Shown here one piece after another: positions 21,958-30,822 of a stretch of DNA of 64,000 nucleotides (the first letter of the stretch is position 1; each line of letters begins with the position of its first letter). The notes below the pieces were generated by a model that did not search any database, was not told the DNA's origin, and was given only the letters and a program-made list of their open reading frames with translations. The stretch spans positions 8,074 through 72,073 of the forward strand of contig CAZASG010000018.1 in NCBI GenBank assembly GCA_964487745.1. Direction: 5' to 3'. This stretch comes from Desulfolinea sp964487745. GTDB lineage: Bacteria; Chloroflexota; Anaerolineae; Anaerolineales; Villigracilaceae. Position numbers and translations under genes: made by a program.

Positions 21958-23748
21958 ATGACATCTGATATTGCCTTAACATTATCCATCATCGTAGCTG
22001 CGTTGATTGTCTTCGGCACCGATAAGCTGCGCGTCGATGTCGTTGCTTTGCTGGTGCTTATTGTTGTTGGCCTCACTGGTCTGGTCAGCCCAAAAGAAGT
22101 TTTCTCCGGCTTTTCCAACTCAGCTGTCATCACCGTTTGGGCGGTCTATATCGTTTCTGGGGGATTATTCAAAACAGGCGTCGCCGATATCTTAGGAAAA
22201 TTCATCCTGCGGATCTCCGGGCACAGTGAGACGCGCCTTATCACCGTTATTATGCTGACCTGTGGTCTGATGTCCGCCTTCATGAACAATGTCGGAGCAA
22301 CCGCTATGTTGATGCCCGCAGTTGTCAGTGTAGCCAAGCAGACCAAAATTCCGGTTTCCAAGCTCCTGATCCCGCTTTCTTTCTCATCTTTATTGGGAGG
22401 CAAAATTACTCTGATCGGCACACCTGCTAACATCCTGGCAACCAGCATCGTCTCCGAGGCAGGTCTACCTACCTTCAATTTTTTCGACTTCGCTCCAATC
22501 GGGCTGATCGTTTTGAGCACTGGGGTTTTGTACATGATCATTATCGGACGGCACTTGCTCCCAATAAGGCAGGCACCAGGAGAGGCGCAGGTAAAAGGCG
22601 AATTGCGCAGCCACATCTCTGAAGTGCGCGTCTTGCCTGAAAAAGATTTAGCCGGTTCTACCTTGTTGAAATCAAAACTCGGCGCTCACTATGACCTGAC
22701 TGTAATTGCATTGGTGCGAGAAGGGAAGACGACAACCCGATTAGCGCGTGAGACTACGATTTTACAGGGGGATATCTTATTGATCGAAGGTCCCCCTGAA
22801 AATATCCTGCGTGCCCAAAAGGATCTGGGGCTGGCAACTGCCAATAAGCAAAAACGTCATGCCGAATTGGACAAGCTCAGTGAGGAAGAAATTGGCATTG
22901 TAGAGGCCACCCTCGCACCGCGCTCATCCATGACAAATCGCAGCCTACGCTCGATCAACTTCCGCAAGCGTTATGGATTTACCGTGCTGGCGATTCGACG
23001 TCATGGCGCAATCATCACCAAGCGTCTGGGCAACCTGAAACTGCAGTTCGGCGATGATCTGATCCTTCAAGGACCACGCCATCGCACACCACAGCTGGAA
23101 GTAAAAAATGACTTTCTGGTACTCGAACCACGCAAAATCCCCGCAGACCGCCGTCGAAAAATGCCTATTGCAATCGGGCTGATGTTGAGCGTGATCGCCC
23201 TAACTTTATTCGCAGGGATCGACATATCCTTGGCGATGGTCATGGGAGCAACAGGGATGGTACTCTTTCGTTGTATCAGTATGGATGAAGCATACGCCAG
23301 TATCGATTGGCGTACAGTATTTCTCGTCGCAGGCATGTTACCCTTGGGCACTGCTATGGAGAACACCGGTACAGCCCGATATATCGCCGACCTGATGTTA
23401 GGCGCCATTGGCAATATGGGGCCGCTAGCGGCCTTGGCAGGCATCTATTTACTGGCCGCCTTAATTACCCAGCCTATGTCCAATGCCGCAGCGATGGTGT
23501 TGGTCGTGCCCATTGCCCTCGATACGGCCTTAAGTCTGGGGGCCAACCACCTGACTTTCACGCTAGCGGTGGTTATTGGCGCTGCAACCAGTTTTTTAAC
23601 CCCGGTTGGGCATAAGGCCAACGTATTGGTATTCGGCCCTGGCGGTTATAAATTCTTCGATTACGCTCGCGTCGGCGCGTTGCTGACCGTATTCCTTTTT
23701 ATCGTTTCTATGATCTCACTGCCAATCTTGTTCCCCTTCTTCCCCTAA
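21958..23748 (+). CDS. SLC13-type anion transporter with two TrkA-C domains
   Basis: A 596-residue transporter of the DASS/SLC13-like (CitMHS/ArsB superfamily) type: an N-terminal membrane half with MNNVGATAMLMPAVVSVA and the SSLLGGKITLIGTPANIL signature. A cytoplasmic insert (about residues 215-385) holds two TrkA-C/RCK-C-like modules, each with the L.G.D.L.I.G pattern. The C-terminal membrane half contains TQPMSNAAAMVLVVPIAL and TPVGHKANVLVFGPGGY. Substrates in the family include sulfate, phosphate and dicarboxylates; none can be chosen here. The TrkA-C pair suggests ligand regulation. No strong Shine-Dalgarno site precedes the ATG. Confidence 0.88.
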   Translation: MTSDIALTLSIIVAALIVFGTDKLRVDVVALLVLIVVGLTGLVSPKEVFSGFSNSAVITVWAVYIVSGGLFKTGVADILGKFILRISGHSETRLITVIMLTCGLMSAFMNNVGATAMLMPAVVSVAKQTKIPVSKLLIPLSFSSLLGGKITLIGTPANILATSIVSEAGLPTFNFFDFAPIGLIVLSTGVLYMIIIGRHLLPIRQAPGEAQVKGELRSHISEVRVLPEKDLAGSTLLKSKLGAHYDLTVIALVREGKTTTRLARETTILQGDILLIEGPPENILRAQKDLGLATANKQKRHAELDKLSEEEIGIVEATLAPRSSMTNRSLRSINFRKRYGFTVLAIRRHGAIITKRLGNLKLQFGDDLILQGPRHRTPQLEVKNDFLVLEPRKIPADRRRKMPIAIGLMLSVIALTLFAGIDISLAMVMGATGMVLFRCISMDEAYASIDWRTVFLVAGMLPLGTAMENTGTARYIADLMLGAIGNMGPLAALAGIYLLAALITQPMSNAAAMVLVVPIALDTALSLGANHLTFTLAVVIGAATSFLTPVGHKANVLVFGPGGYKFFDYARVGALLTVFLFIVSMISLPILFPFFP

Positions 23749-23766
23749 ATTTCCTAAAAAACTTAT

Positions 23767-24330
23767 CTACTTTTTCTTCACCACCACCCAAACATTGAAA
23801 TCTTCGGCGCGGACATCGACATCCGCATTTTCAAAGGAAAAGAGGTTTGCAATCGAGTCGGGGCCAAGAAAATGACTGCGCATCAGCGCCAGTTTCTCCG
23901 CAACCGCGATCAGCTTGACCGCAAATTTACGGATATCCGGCTCCTGAATGACAATGCGCCCCCCGGGCTTGATGATACGCCAAAGTTCGCACGCCGTTTG
24001 AGTTTGGTCAACCACATGATGAAGCGCATCTACCATCAAAACACAGTCAAAGAAATTATCGGCAAAAGGCATCGTTTCAGTCAGAGCACAGGTGGGGCGC
24101 AAATTCTCCTTCACGGCCGCTTCTTTAAGCATCCCCATTGAAATATCGGAGAGCACAATCGAACCGACATGCTCCTGCAAAAAGCCTGAAACACGCCCTG
24201 TTCCGCCACCCGCATCAAGAAGACGACAATTTGGGCTGGGATCAAGCTCTCGCAACATAGCCTCTGTAGCAGCAGGAGGAATTACTTTTTCATAAATGGG
24301 GGCAAGAATATCAAAATGATCAAAAGGCAT
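23767..24330 (-). CDS. class I SAM-dependent methyltransferase
   Basis: A 187-residue methyltransferase of the UbiE/type 11 kind: motif I LLDAGGGTGRVSGFL near residue 37, acidic loop LSDISMGML, TMPFADNFFDCVLMVDALHH and IIKPGGRIVIQEPD. The C-terminus is short compared with UbiE. The target (lipid, quinone or small molecule) cannot be inferred. It lies on the minus strand beside comEA and the CPBP gene but is separated from comEA by about 44 bases and may have its own promoter. Confidence 0.85.
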   Translation of the reverse strand: MPFDHFDILAPIYEKVIPPAATEAMLRELDPSPNCRLLDAGGGTGRVSGFLQEHVGSIVLSDISMGMLKEAAVKENLRPTCALTETMPFADNFFDCVLMVDALHHVVDQTQTACELWRIIKPGGRIVIQEPDIRKFAVKLIAVAEKLALMRSHFLGPDSIANLFSFENADVDVRAEDFNVWVVVKKK

Positions 24331-24374
24331 AGGTTTTAGTCTCGAGTATCAATTAGGCTAAGCAAATTATGGGA

Positions 24375-24905
24375 TCAGTCAACGGTGATCAGATCTTTGA
24401 TGCGCTCGTAGGTCGCAGGACCTATTCCACTGACGTTGGTCAGTTCATCTGTGCGTTGGAAGCTGCCATATTGACGGCGATAATCAACGATCGCCTGTGC
24501 AGTGGATGGGCCAATTCCCGGGAGTGTATCCAACTCATCAACCGTGGCAGTATTGATGTTGACGCGATTTGTCCCCCCGCTGCCGGCTGTGTAAAACTCG
24601 GATTTCTCGATATGCAACTGGTCACCATCTTCAAGTAAAGAAGCAAGGTTGATGTTCTCGTCATCAGCAATGGGTAAAAAGCCCCCAGCCGCATCCACAG
24701 CATCGGCAACACGACTACCCGCAGGGAGATCGTAAATACCGGGGGCAACTACGGCACCGGTAATATGTACGGAAATAGGAGCAGGTGTGGGTGGAGGGCG
24801 AAGCGCGATTGTATCCCCACCGGGTTGCCGTGTGGTGAGCCAGATGATCCCCGCCAGGAGCAATCCGACTAAAATTCCAATAATTGTGTTGAGAAAATCT
24901 TTCAT
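24375..24905 (-). CDS. comEA: ComEA-like helix-hairpin-helix DNA-binding protein
   Basis: A 176-residue protein starting at MKDFLNTIIGILVG: one N-terminal transmembrane helix, a Pro-rich linker, an SLBB-like domain (ISVHITGAVVAPGIYDLPAGS, then DAAGGFL), and a C-terminal double helix-hairpin-helix (NINTATVDELDTLPGIGPSTA, written here in parts, and LTNVSGIGPATYERIKDL). ComEA binds incoming double-stranded DNA at the cell surface during natural transformation. No comEC is present in the window. It follows the CPBP gene by two bases, so the pair is one transcript. Confidence 0.88.
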   Translation of the reverse strand: MKDFLNTIIGILVGLLLAGIIWLTTRQPGGDTIALRPPPTPAPISVHITGAVVAPGIYDLPAGSRVADAVDAAGGFLPIADDENINLASLLEDGDQLHIEKSEFYTAGSGGTNRVNINTATVDELDTLPGIGPSTAQAIVDYRRQYGSFQRTDELTNVSGIGPATYERIKDLITVD

Positions 24906-24907
24906 CG

Positions 24908-25516
24908 TTATCCTAGTATACCGCTTGCTAGCAAAATCGTAAAAGAGCCAATATACCAGTGAATGAGAAAAGCATAAAGAAAAGATCTGGTGCGCCACGC
25001 CACCCAGCCAAATGCAAAACCGCCAAACAAGGTGGTTAGAGTCTCGACTTCCGGCTTGCCAAGGTGAGCAAGCGCAAAGGGCACTGCCTGTATCCAAAGT
25101 GCTTCTGCGCCAAATTTGCGGGCGTAGCCAAAGAGAAGCCAGCCACGGAAGAGAAACTCCCAACCAAGCAGATCAAGAAATGTATTCCATGGAAGCCCGG
25201 GCAGGAGATGAAAATAATATGCCTGCATCTCGCTCGCAGCATTTACCAGCCACCACAGGATAGGTGTAAGAAGAACGATCCCGCCCAGAGTAAGCTTTAA
25301 TCCCATTCGCCAGTCGCCCAGCTGAAGCCCGTAACTGGCAGGGCTTTCACGAAAGATAAAAATCGTAAAAAACAGAGGGATGATCAGATAAAGAATGGTG
25401 CGGTCAATTAATTTGGATGAGGTAAAAAGATGATAATGATCCAACATCAGCAAAAGCGTGCTGACGATGGTCAGGGCGGCAATCTTCCAGTCGAGGTTAA
25501 GTTTTTGAGTGGCCAT
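24908..25516 (-). CDS. CPBP family intramembrane protease-like protein
   Basis: A 202-residue polytopic protein with about six hydrophobic segments and the CPBP/Abi pattern: GWEFLFRGWLL (the EExxxR motif with only the second Glu, the first position being Trp), ALAHLGKPE with the first His, and FLIHWYIGSF with the second. The altered first Glu could matter for activity; Rce1-type enzymes rely mainly on the second Glu and the His residues. The ATG comes immediately after the T-run of the ileS terminator with no Shine-Dalgarno site, so how it is expressed is unclear. It is two bases from comEA. Confidence 0.82.
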   Translation of the reverse strand: MATQKLNLDWKIAALTIVSTLLLMLDHYHLFTSSKLIDRTILYLIIPLFFTIFIFRESPASYGLQLGDWRMGLKLTLGGIVLLTPILWWLVNAASEMQAYYFHLLPGLPWNTFLDLLGWEFLFRGWLLFGYARKFGAEALWIQAVPFALAHLGKPEVETLTTLFGGFAFGWVAWRTRSFLYAFLIHWYIGSFTILLASGILG

Positions 25517-25521
25517 AAAAA

Positions 25522-25560
25522 AGAAAAAGCCTTGCGAAGGTTTTTGACCTCCGCAAGGCT
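25522..25560 (-). terminator. ileS terminator
   Basis: On the minus strand AGCCTTGCGGAGG and CCTTCGCAAGGCT form a 13-bp stem with one mismatch, followed by TTTTTCTTTTTT that runs right up to the next gene's ATG. Confidence 0.88.
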
Positions 25561-25567
25561 GCTAAGT

Positions 25568-28500
25568 TTAGACTTTCAAGATACTCACTTTGGCAACTTC
25601 GCTACCAAATTTCTGCTCGGTGTTTACAGCATTAGCGGGCGCTTCAGTAAAGTTGATCTCCACCGAAAGCGTTTCACCGCTGATATATTCACGGTGCGCA
25701 TCTACAGCAGCACGGATCTCATCCGATGCTGTCAGGAAGATTTTGATACGATCTGAAACATCGAAATCGGCGGCTTTGCGCATGTCCTGGATGCGGCGAA
25801 CGAACTCACGCGCCAAACCTTCGGCGACAAGTTCGGGAGTCAACTCAGTCACCAGTGCAGCCAGATAAGCACCATCGGATGCGACGGCGTAGCCCTCTTT
25901 GGCGTCTGCCTGGACTTCGACTTCATCTGCCAAAATATCAAGTGTCTCGCCTTCGACCGTGACCTGAAGCTTGCCCTCGGTTAAAAAGCTTTTGGCTGCG
26001 TCTTCAGCATCTACCGCCATGATCGCCTTGCGGACGAGGGGGAATTTGCTCTGGTATTTTTGCCCCAGTTGTTTGGGATAGGGCTTCACGCTATAGGCTA
26101 CGGCTTCACTGCTCGCATCCAGCAAGCGGACGTCTTTGACGTTCAGCTCGCTCTTGATAAGATCAGCATAAGTCTCGGCAGCGTGGCGCTCATCGGCGTT
26201 GCCAACAAAGAAGGCAACTTCTGCCAGCGGCTGGCGGACTTTGAGTTCCGATTTTTGGCGGGCAGCGTGACCAAGCGAGACGAGCTTCATCACAGCAGCC
26301 ATTTCACTATTCAGGGTTTCGTCAATCAGGCTTTCGTCGAGTTCTGCCCAAGATGCAAGATGAATAGACTCGGCGGCGCTTCCATCTCCACTACGTACAA
26401 GATTCTGATAAAGCTCATCGGCAATGAAGGGCATGGCTGGTGCCAAAAGCTTAGCAACTGTTGTTAGTGCGGTATAAAGCGTATAGTAGGCGGCTTCTTT
26501 ATCTGCATCCGCTTCGGAACGCCAAAAACGTCGACGAGACAGACGTAAGTACCAATTCGAGAGTGAATCGACAAATTCCGTTATCGGACGGGTCGCTGCC
26601 GGGACATCGTAATTTTCGTAAGCATCCGTCACATCCCGCACTAAAGTATTCAAGGAAGAGAGCAACCATTTGTCGAGGAGATTATCCACTTTGGCAGGCT
26701 TTTTCAGCGCGGGCTTGTCCAGATTGGCGTATGTCACAAAGAAGGAGTAGACATTCCAAAGCGTGAGCGTGAAGGAACGTACTACTTCATGGACAAGCTC
26801 AACCGAGAAACGGCGGGGCTGTCCGGGCGGGGTAGCGGTGTAGAGATACCAGCGGAAAGCATCTGCGCCATGATTATCAAGAACGTCCCAAGGGTCAACA
26901 ATATTGCCAAGACTCTTCGACATCTTCTTGCCTTCGCCATCGAGGATATGCCCTAACGAAAGGACGTTCTTGAAACTTACCTGATCATTGAGCAAGGTAC
27001 TGATGGCGTGGAGGGAGTAGAACCAGCCACGCGTTTGATCAACCGCTTCGCAGATATAATCGGCAGGATACTGACCTTCAAACTCTGCCTGATTTTCAAA
27101 GGGGTAGTGCCACTGAGCGTAGGGCATTGCACCTGAATCAAACCAGACATCGATTAATTCCGGCACACGGGTCATCTTGCCGCCACATTCTTGACAGGGA
27201 AAGTGGACGTTATCCACGTAGGGGCGATGCAGGTCAAGATCGCTCTGGTCGCTTCCGGAAAGCTCGGTTAGCTCGGCGCGAGAGCCGATGGCATGCTGAT
27301 GATTACAATCTTCGCATTGCCAAACGGGGAGCGGCGTACCCCAATATCGTTCACGCCCGAGCGCCCAGTCGATATTATTTTCGAGCCAGTTGCCAAAACG
27401 TCCTTTTTTGGTATGGGCAGGAACCCAGTTGATCGTATCATTCAACGCTACAAGGCGATCTTTGAGAGACTTCGTACGGATGTACCAGGTCTCACGAGCA
27501 TAATAGAGCAACGGCGTTTTGCAGCGCCAACAGAAGGGATAGCTGTGCTCATACTCTTTGACTTCAAACATCAAGCCACGATTATTCAGGTCTTCAACGA
27601 TCAGCGGGTCAGCATCCTTGACGAATACGCCGCTCCACGGACGAATTTCAGGGAAGAAAGTACCATCGGGTGCAACGGTCTGGATGACAGGAAGATCGAA
27701 ATCCACCGCTACTTCCATATCGTCCGCACCAAAGGCAGGCGCGATATGGACTAGCCCCGTACCATCTTCTGTGGTCACGAAATCGCCATTGATGACATAA
27801 TGGGCTTCTTTTTCAGGCGGCATGAATGTGAAGAGGGGGTTGTATTTCGTCCCTTTCAGCTTCTTGCCCTTGAACGTTTCGAGCACCTTGACTTCGGTCT
27901 CGCCGAAGACTTTCTCAACCAGGGCTTGGGCGAGAATTAATTTCTCGGTGCCGCCCTCGGCTAATGGGGCTTCGACCTTGACATAATCGACATCTTCACC
28001 CGCAGCCACAGCGACGTTGGCTGGCAGCGTCCAAGGTGTGGTTGTCCAGACGAGAAGAGATGTGCCTTCTTCGTCAGCGAGGGGCATCCGTACAAAGATG
28101 GATGGGTCTACAGTATCTTTGTAGCCCTGGTTGACTTCGTGGTCAGAAAGCGGCGTCCCGCAGCGGGGGCAGTAGGGCACAACCTTGAAACCCTGGTAAA
28201 GGAGGTCTTTATCCCAGAAGCTCTTCAGGATCCACCAAACGGATTCAATATAATCATCTGTGAAGGTTACATAGGCAGTTTTCAGATCCACCCAAAAGGC
28301 AATACGATCGGTCAGCCGTTCCCAATCCTGAATATAGGTAAAGACGGACTTACGGCAAAGCTCGTTGAACTTGTCTATGCCGTAATCTTCGATCTGCTGT
28401 TTATTCGTGAAGCCGAGCATCTTCTCAACTTCCACTTCCACGGGCAGACCATGCGTATCCCAGCCACCACGGCGTGAGACATGGTAGCCCTGCATGATCT

Positions 28501-28714
28501 TGTAGCGCGGGAACATATCCTTGAACGCACGTGCCAAAACATGGTGCACACCGGGCTTCCCATTGGCCGTCGGCGGACCTTCGTAGAAAACGTATTCTTT
28601 ACCATCAGCATTCGCTTCGGTCGTTTTCTTGAAAATATCCTGTTTTTTCCAGAACTTCAGGACCTCCGCTTCCATGGCGGCGACGTCTAATTTGGGTGAA
28701 ACGGGTTTGAACAT
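25568..28714 (-). CDS. ileS: isoleucyl-tRNA synthetase (long, type 2-like)
   Basis: A 1048-residue class I synthetase charging tRNA-Ile. Features in order: N-terminal PPTANGKPGVHHVLAR (the HIGH-equivalent region), GWDTHGLPVE, the editing domain with TTTPWTLPANVAVA and the GTGLVHIAPAFGADD block, DVWFDSGAMPYAQ, the KMSKS loop (GKKMSKSLGNIVDPW), anticodon-binding region, and a C-terminal extension ending in FRRIQDMRK-like sequence. The length and C-terminus resemble the type 2 IleRS that also occurs in eukaryotes. The start MFKPVSPK has GGAGG four to eight bases upstream, which excludes the longer in-frame start. It lies behind a T-box leader and a dispersed repeat. Confidence 0.97.
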   Translation of the reverse strand: MFKPVSPKLDVAAMEAEVLKFWKKQDIFKKTTEANADGKEYVFYEGPPTANGKPGVHHVLARAFKDMFPRYKIMQGYHVSRRGGWDTHGLPVEVEVEKMLGFTNKQQIEDYGIDKFNELCRKSVFTYIQDWERLTDRIAFWVDLKTAYVTFTDDYIESVWWILKSFWDKDLLYQGFKVVPYCPRCGTPLSDHEVNQGYKDTVDPSIFVRMPLADEEGTSLLVWTTTPWTLPANVAVAAGEDVDYVKVEAPLAEGGTEKLILAQALVEKVFGETEVKVLETFKGKKLKGTKYNPLFTFMPPEKEAHYVINGDFVTTEDGTGLVHIAPAFGADDMEVAVDFDLPVIQTVAPDGTFFPEIRPWSGVFVKDADPLIVEDLNNRGLMFEVKEYEHSYPFCWRCKTPLLYYARETWYIRTKSLKDRLVALNDTINWVPAHTKKGRFGNWLENNIDWALGRERYWGTPLPVWQCEDCNHQHAIGSRAELTELSGSDQSDLDLHRPYVDNVHFPCQECGGKMTRVPELIDVWFDSGAMPYAQWHYPFENQAEFEGQYPADYICEAVDQTRGWFYSLHAISTLLNDQVSFKNVLSLGHILDGEGKKMSKSLGNIVDPWDVLDNHGADAFRWYLYTATPPGQPRRFSVELVHEVVRSFTLTLWNVYSFFVTYANLDKPALKKPAKVDNLLDKWLLSSLNTLVRDVTDAYENYDVPAATRPITEFVDSLSNWYLRLSRRRFWRSEADADKEAAYYTLYTALTTVAKLLAPAMPFIADELYQNLVRSGDGSAAESIHLASWAELDESLIDETLNSEMAAVMKLVSLGHAARQKSELKVRQPLAEVAFFVGNADERHAAETYADLIKSELNVKDVRLLDASSEAVAYSVKPYPKQLGQKYQSKFPLVRKAIMAVDAEDAAKSFLTEGKLQVTVEGETLDILADEVEVQADAKEGYAVASDGAYLAALVTELTPELVAEGLAREFVRRIQDMRKAADFDVSDRIKIFLTASDEIRAAVDAHREYISGETLSVEINFTEAPANAVNTEQKFGSEVAKVSILKV

Positions 28715-28731
28715 AGAACCTCCAAAAACAT

Positions 28732-28834
28732 TGTCACTGCGAGGAGCAAGCTTGCCTGCACTCGCCAAAGGCGGGTGTGCGACGAAGCAGTCTTAAACCT
28801 AGAAGGAGATTGCTTCACTTCGTTCGCAATGACA
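28732..28834. repeat. GTCATTGCGAG-family palindromic repeat, copy A
   Basis: TGTCACTGCGAG at one end and TTCGCAATGACA at the other form inverted termini of a 103-base element; the interior carries GGAGATTGCTTC. It sits between the T-box terminator and the ileS Shine-Dalgarno site, within the untranslated leader. Related copies are at 44698 (inside rlmI) and 61403. Confidence 0.75.
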
Positions 28835-28848
28835 GATATTAGCTTTAA

Positions 28849-29121
28849 ACAAAAACGACTCACGTCTCCACAGAGACGCAAGCCATGCTCACGCGGTACC
28901 ACTCTGATTCCCGCCGAGGCGGGCACTCATTCCGTACGACCATCTCTGGTTTATACGTTCATTCCTGTAACGATGAATGACATCGGCTCACCTACTCAAC
29001 AACGTTTTCAGTTCGCGGCTCCGGAAGGATTTTCAGTCTGCTACATTGCTCCGGCTCTCACCAAATCCCGGATTCGCTAACAAGGCTCACATACCTACTC
29101 GTTTCCATCATTGCCTTTAGA
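28849..29121 (-). promoter_or_regulatory. T-box riboswitch leader of ileS
   Basis: On the minus strand the conserved T-box core AGAGTGGTACCGCG is at 28905-28892. A GC-rich stem III-like hairpin (CCCGCC/GGCGGG) lies just upstream. A terminator follows: GGCTTGCGTCTC pairs with GAGACGTGAGTC (28884-28857, 12 pairs with wobbles), then a U-rich tail at 28856-28850. Stem I with an AGTA element (GGAAACGAGTAGG) begins near 29110. Uncharged tRNA-Ile is expected to stabilise the antiterminator. I could not fix the specifier codon; an ATT at 28978-28976 is only a candidate. Confidence 0.85.
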
Positions 29122-29127
29122 TGCCGT

Positions 29128-29156
29128 ATTATACTCATATCATATAGAGATGACAA
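29128..29156 (-). promoter_or_regulatory. ileS promoter
   Basis: On the minus strand TTGTCA (29156-29151), a 17-base spacer and a perfect TATAAT (29133-29128). The start is predicted near 29121, giving a leader of about 400 bases that contains the T-box. Confidence 0.8.
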
Positions 29157-29209
29157 GCATCGCAACCACTTAAAGTAAAATAATAACAAACCCTAGCAAA
29201 AGAGAATTC

Positions 29210-30721
29210 ATGCAAAAAGAAATCACCATCTCCCTCCCCTCCCTTCCAAAGCGCTATTATCGCCACGGTTGGCAAAGCTGGTCACTTGCCGCTTGGCAGG
29301 ATATTGACGAAAAGATCGCCATCCCAAAACCTGCGTTGCTGCGCCCCATGCAGTACGACCCTGTCTACATCCACGAGCAGCGCCCACATGGCTCATCCAT
29401 CGGCGCGGTCGAGATGGAAAATGGCAAGATCATCCTGCTCGGCGCGCTCGATCTAGATGCCCATGTTTTTCTCGACGGAAACAAACTCATCGGGCACTAC
29501 GAAAGCGAAGGTGGTAAATGGTTCACAGCAGAGGGCAGCGAAGAAGATATTTTTGCACAATATGCCGCCGCTCTTGGTAAACGTCTCGGAAAAAACAGCG
29601 CCATAGAATCTCCCACTGTCTGGTGCTCGTGGTACAGCTTCTACACCCATATCAGCGAAGAAAATCTCACGCAAAGCCTCCACGATCTCAGCGACCTGCC
29701 TTTCGACGTTTTTCAAGTGGATGACGGCTGGCAGCGTGCCATCGGCGACTGGGTACCGAACGAAAAATTCCCTGGCGGGATGGATGCGCTTACCGCGCAG
29801 ATCCGCCGTACGGGACGCACGCCGGGACTCTGGCTAGCGCCCCTCCTCGTGGTGCCCAGCTCAGACATCTACCGTCAACACTCCGATTGGCTCCTGCGCG
29901 ACAAAAACGAAAAACCCGTCTCCGCCGGATTCAACTGGAACGAGCCCCTCTACGCTCTCGACACCTCGGATCCCGAAGTGCTCGAGTGGCTATCCGCATT
30001 AATGAATCGGGTACGAAGATGGGGTTTTGGCTACGTCAAATTAGATTTTCTTTACGCGGGTGCCCTGCCCGGGGACCGGCATACGCCCATGGAGCGGGAG
30101 CAAGCCTATCGCCTGGGGTTGTCCACGCTGCGCGACGCTCTGGGGGATGCCTACTTTTTGACATGTGGCGTACCGATCATTCCGTCCCTTGGTCTCTGCG
30201 ACGGGATGCGCATCGGACCGGATGTCGCATCTCATTGGGATAGCCACCGCGACGATGTTCTGCTATCCAATTTCGCCATCCCCGGCACGCGGAACGCCAT
30301 CCGCACAACCGTCAATCGACTTTGGCTGAAGCCGCTCGTCCACACCGACCCGGATGTGGCTTATTTCGCATCATCCAGAAACACGATGAATGCCGCAGAG
30401 GAAAAGATGCTGCAAGACTTGGCACGGGTCTGCGAATATAAAGCCACCTCTGATAAACCGAGTTGGTGGACAACAGAGGAGCAAGAAAGTTTACGTGTCT
30501 TTTTGCAGGAAACTCCACAGGCGGAGAGAAAGAGCCGCTACGAATTCACACTCGGCCGGCACACGGTGGATTTCTCGGCAGCCATGCCCATCCCTAAAGC
30601 CCGCAACTGGTTTGATCAGCTTGCCAACACCCTGCTCGGATGGGCTGGGAGCCAGCCCTTTATTTTGCGTCTCTTTAGCTGGCTGGGCGATAAAGAGAAC
30701 AGAAAGAAAATTGCGAGCTAA
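29210..30721 (+). CDS. GH36-type alpha-galactosidase
   Basis: A 503-residue glycoside hydrolase related to family 36. The beta/alpha barrel contains WCSWYSFYTHISEENL, FQVDDGWQRAIGDW, the nucleophile Asp in YVKLDFLYAG and the acid/base Asp in CDGMRIGPDV. LSNFAIPGTRNAIRTTVNR and WLKPLVHTDPDV are also typical. The N-terminal beta-supersandwich is short (about 125 residues), so the protein is smaller than classical GH36 enzymes of about 700 residues. No signal peptide is visible, so it should act on imported galactosides. No transporter genes adjoin it. Raffinose-type substrate is likely but inferred. Confidence 0.85.
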   Translation: MQKEITISLPSLPKRYYRHGWQSWSLAAWQDIDEKIAIPKPALLRPMQYDPVYIHEQRPHGSSIGAVEMENGKIILLGALDLDAHVFLDGNKLIGHYESEGGKWFTAEGSEEDIFAQYAAALGKRLGKNSAIESPTVWCSWYSFYTHISEENLTQSLHDLSDLPFDVFQVDDGWQRAIGDWVPNEKFPGGMDALTAQIRRTGRTPGLWLAPLLVVPSSDIYRQHSDWLLRDKNEKPVSAGFNWNEPLYALDTSDPEVLEWLSALMNRVRRWGFGYVKLDFLYAGALPGDRHTPMEREQAYRLGLSTLRDALGDAYFLTCGVPIIPSLGLCDGMRIGPDVASHWDSHRDDVLLSNFAIPGTRNAIRTTVNRLWLKPLVHTDPDVAYFASSRNTMNAAEEKMLQDLARVCEYKATSDKPSWWTTEEQESLRVFLQETPQAERKSRYEFTLGRHTVDFSAAMPIPKARNWFDQLANTLLGWAGSQPFILRLFSWLGDKENRKKIAS

Positions 30722-30804
30722 CGAAAAGCTCCTGTTTCAACGGAGTCTTTAGAACACTGTGAAAGCAGGTTTGAAAAGTTAGAAGCAGTAACGCCCTTAT
30801 GCTA

Positions 30805-30813
30805 TGCTAAAAT
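30805..30813 (+). promoter_or_regulatory. extended -10 box before the histidine kinase
   Basis: TGCTAAAAT (30805-30813) is an extended -10 motif ending nine bases before the ATG at 30823, so the mRNA would start at or within a few bases of the start codon. Confidence 0.5.
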
Positions 30814-30822
30814 CATCATCCT

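Noticed and set aside
28732..28834. Repeat near ileS as part of the T-box
   Set aside because: It lies after the T-box terminator and matches dispersed copies at 44698 and 61403, so it is a separate insertion.
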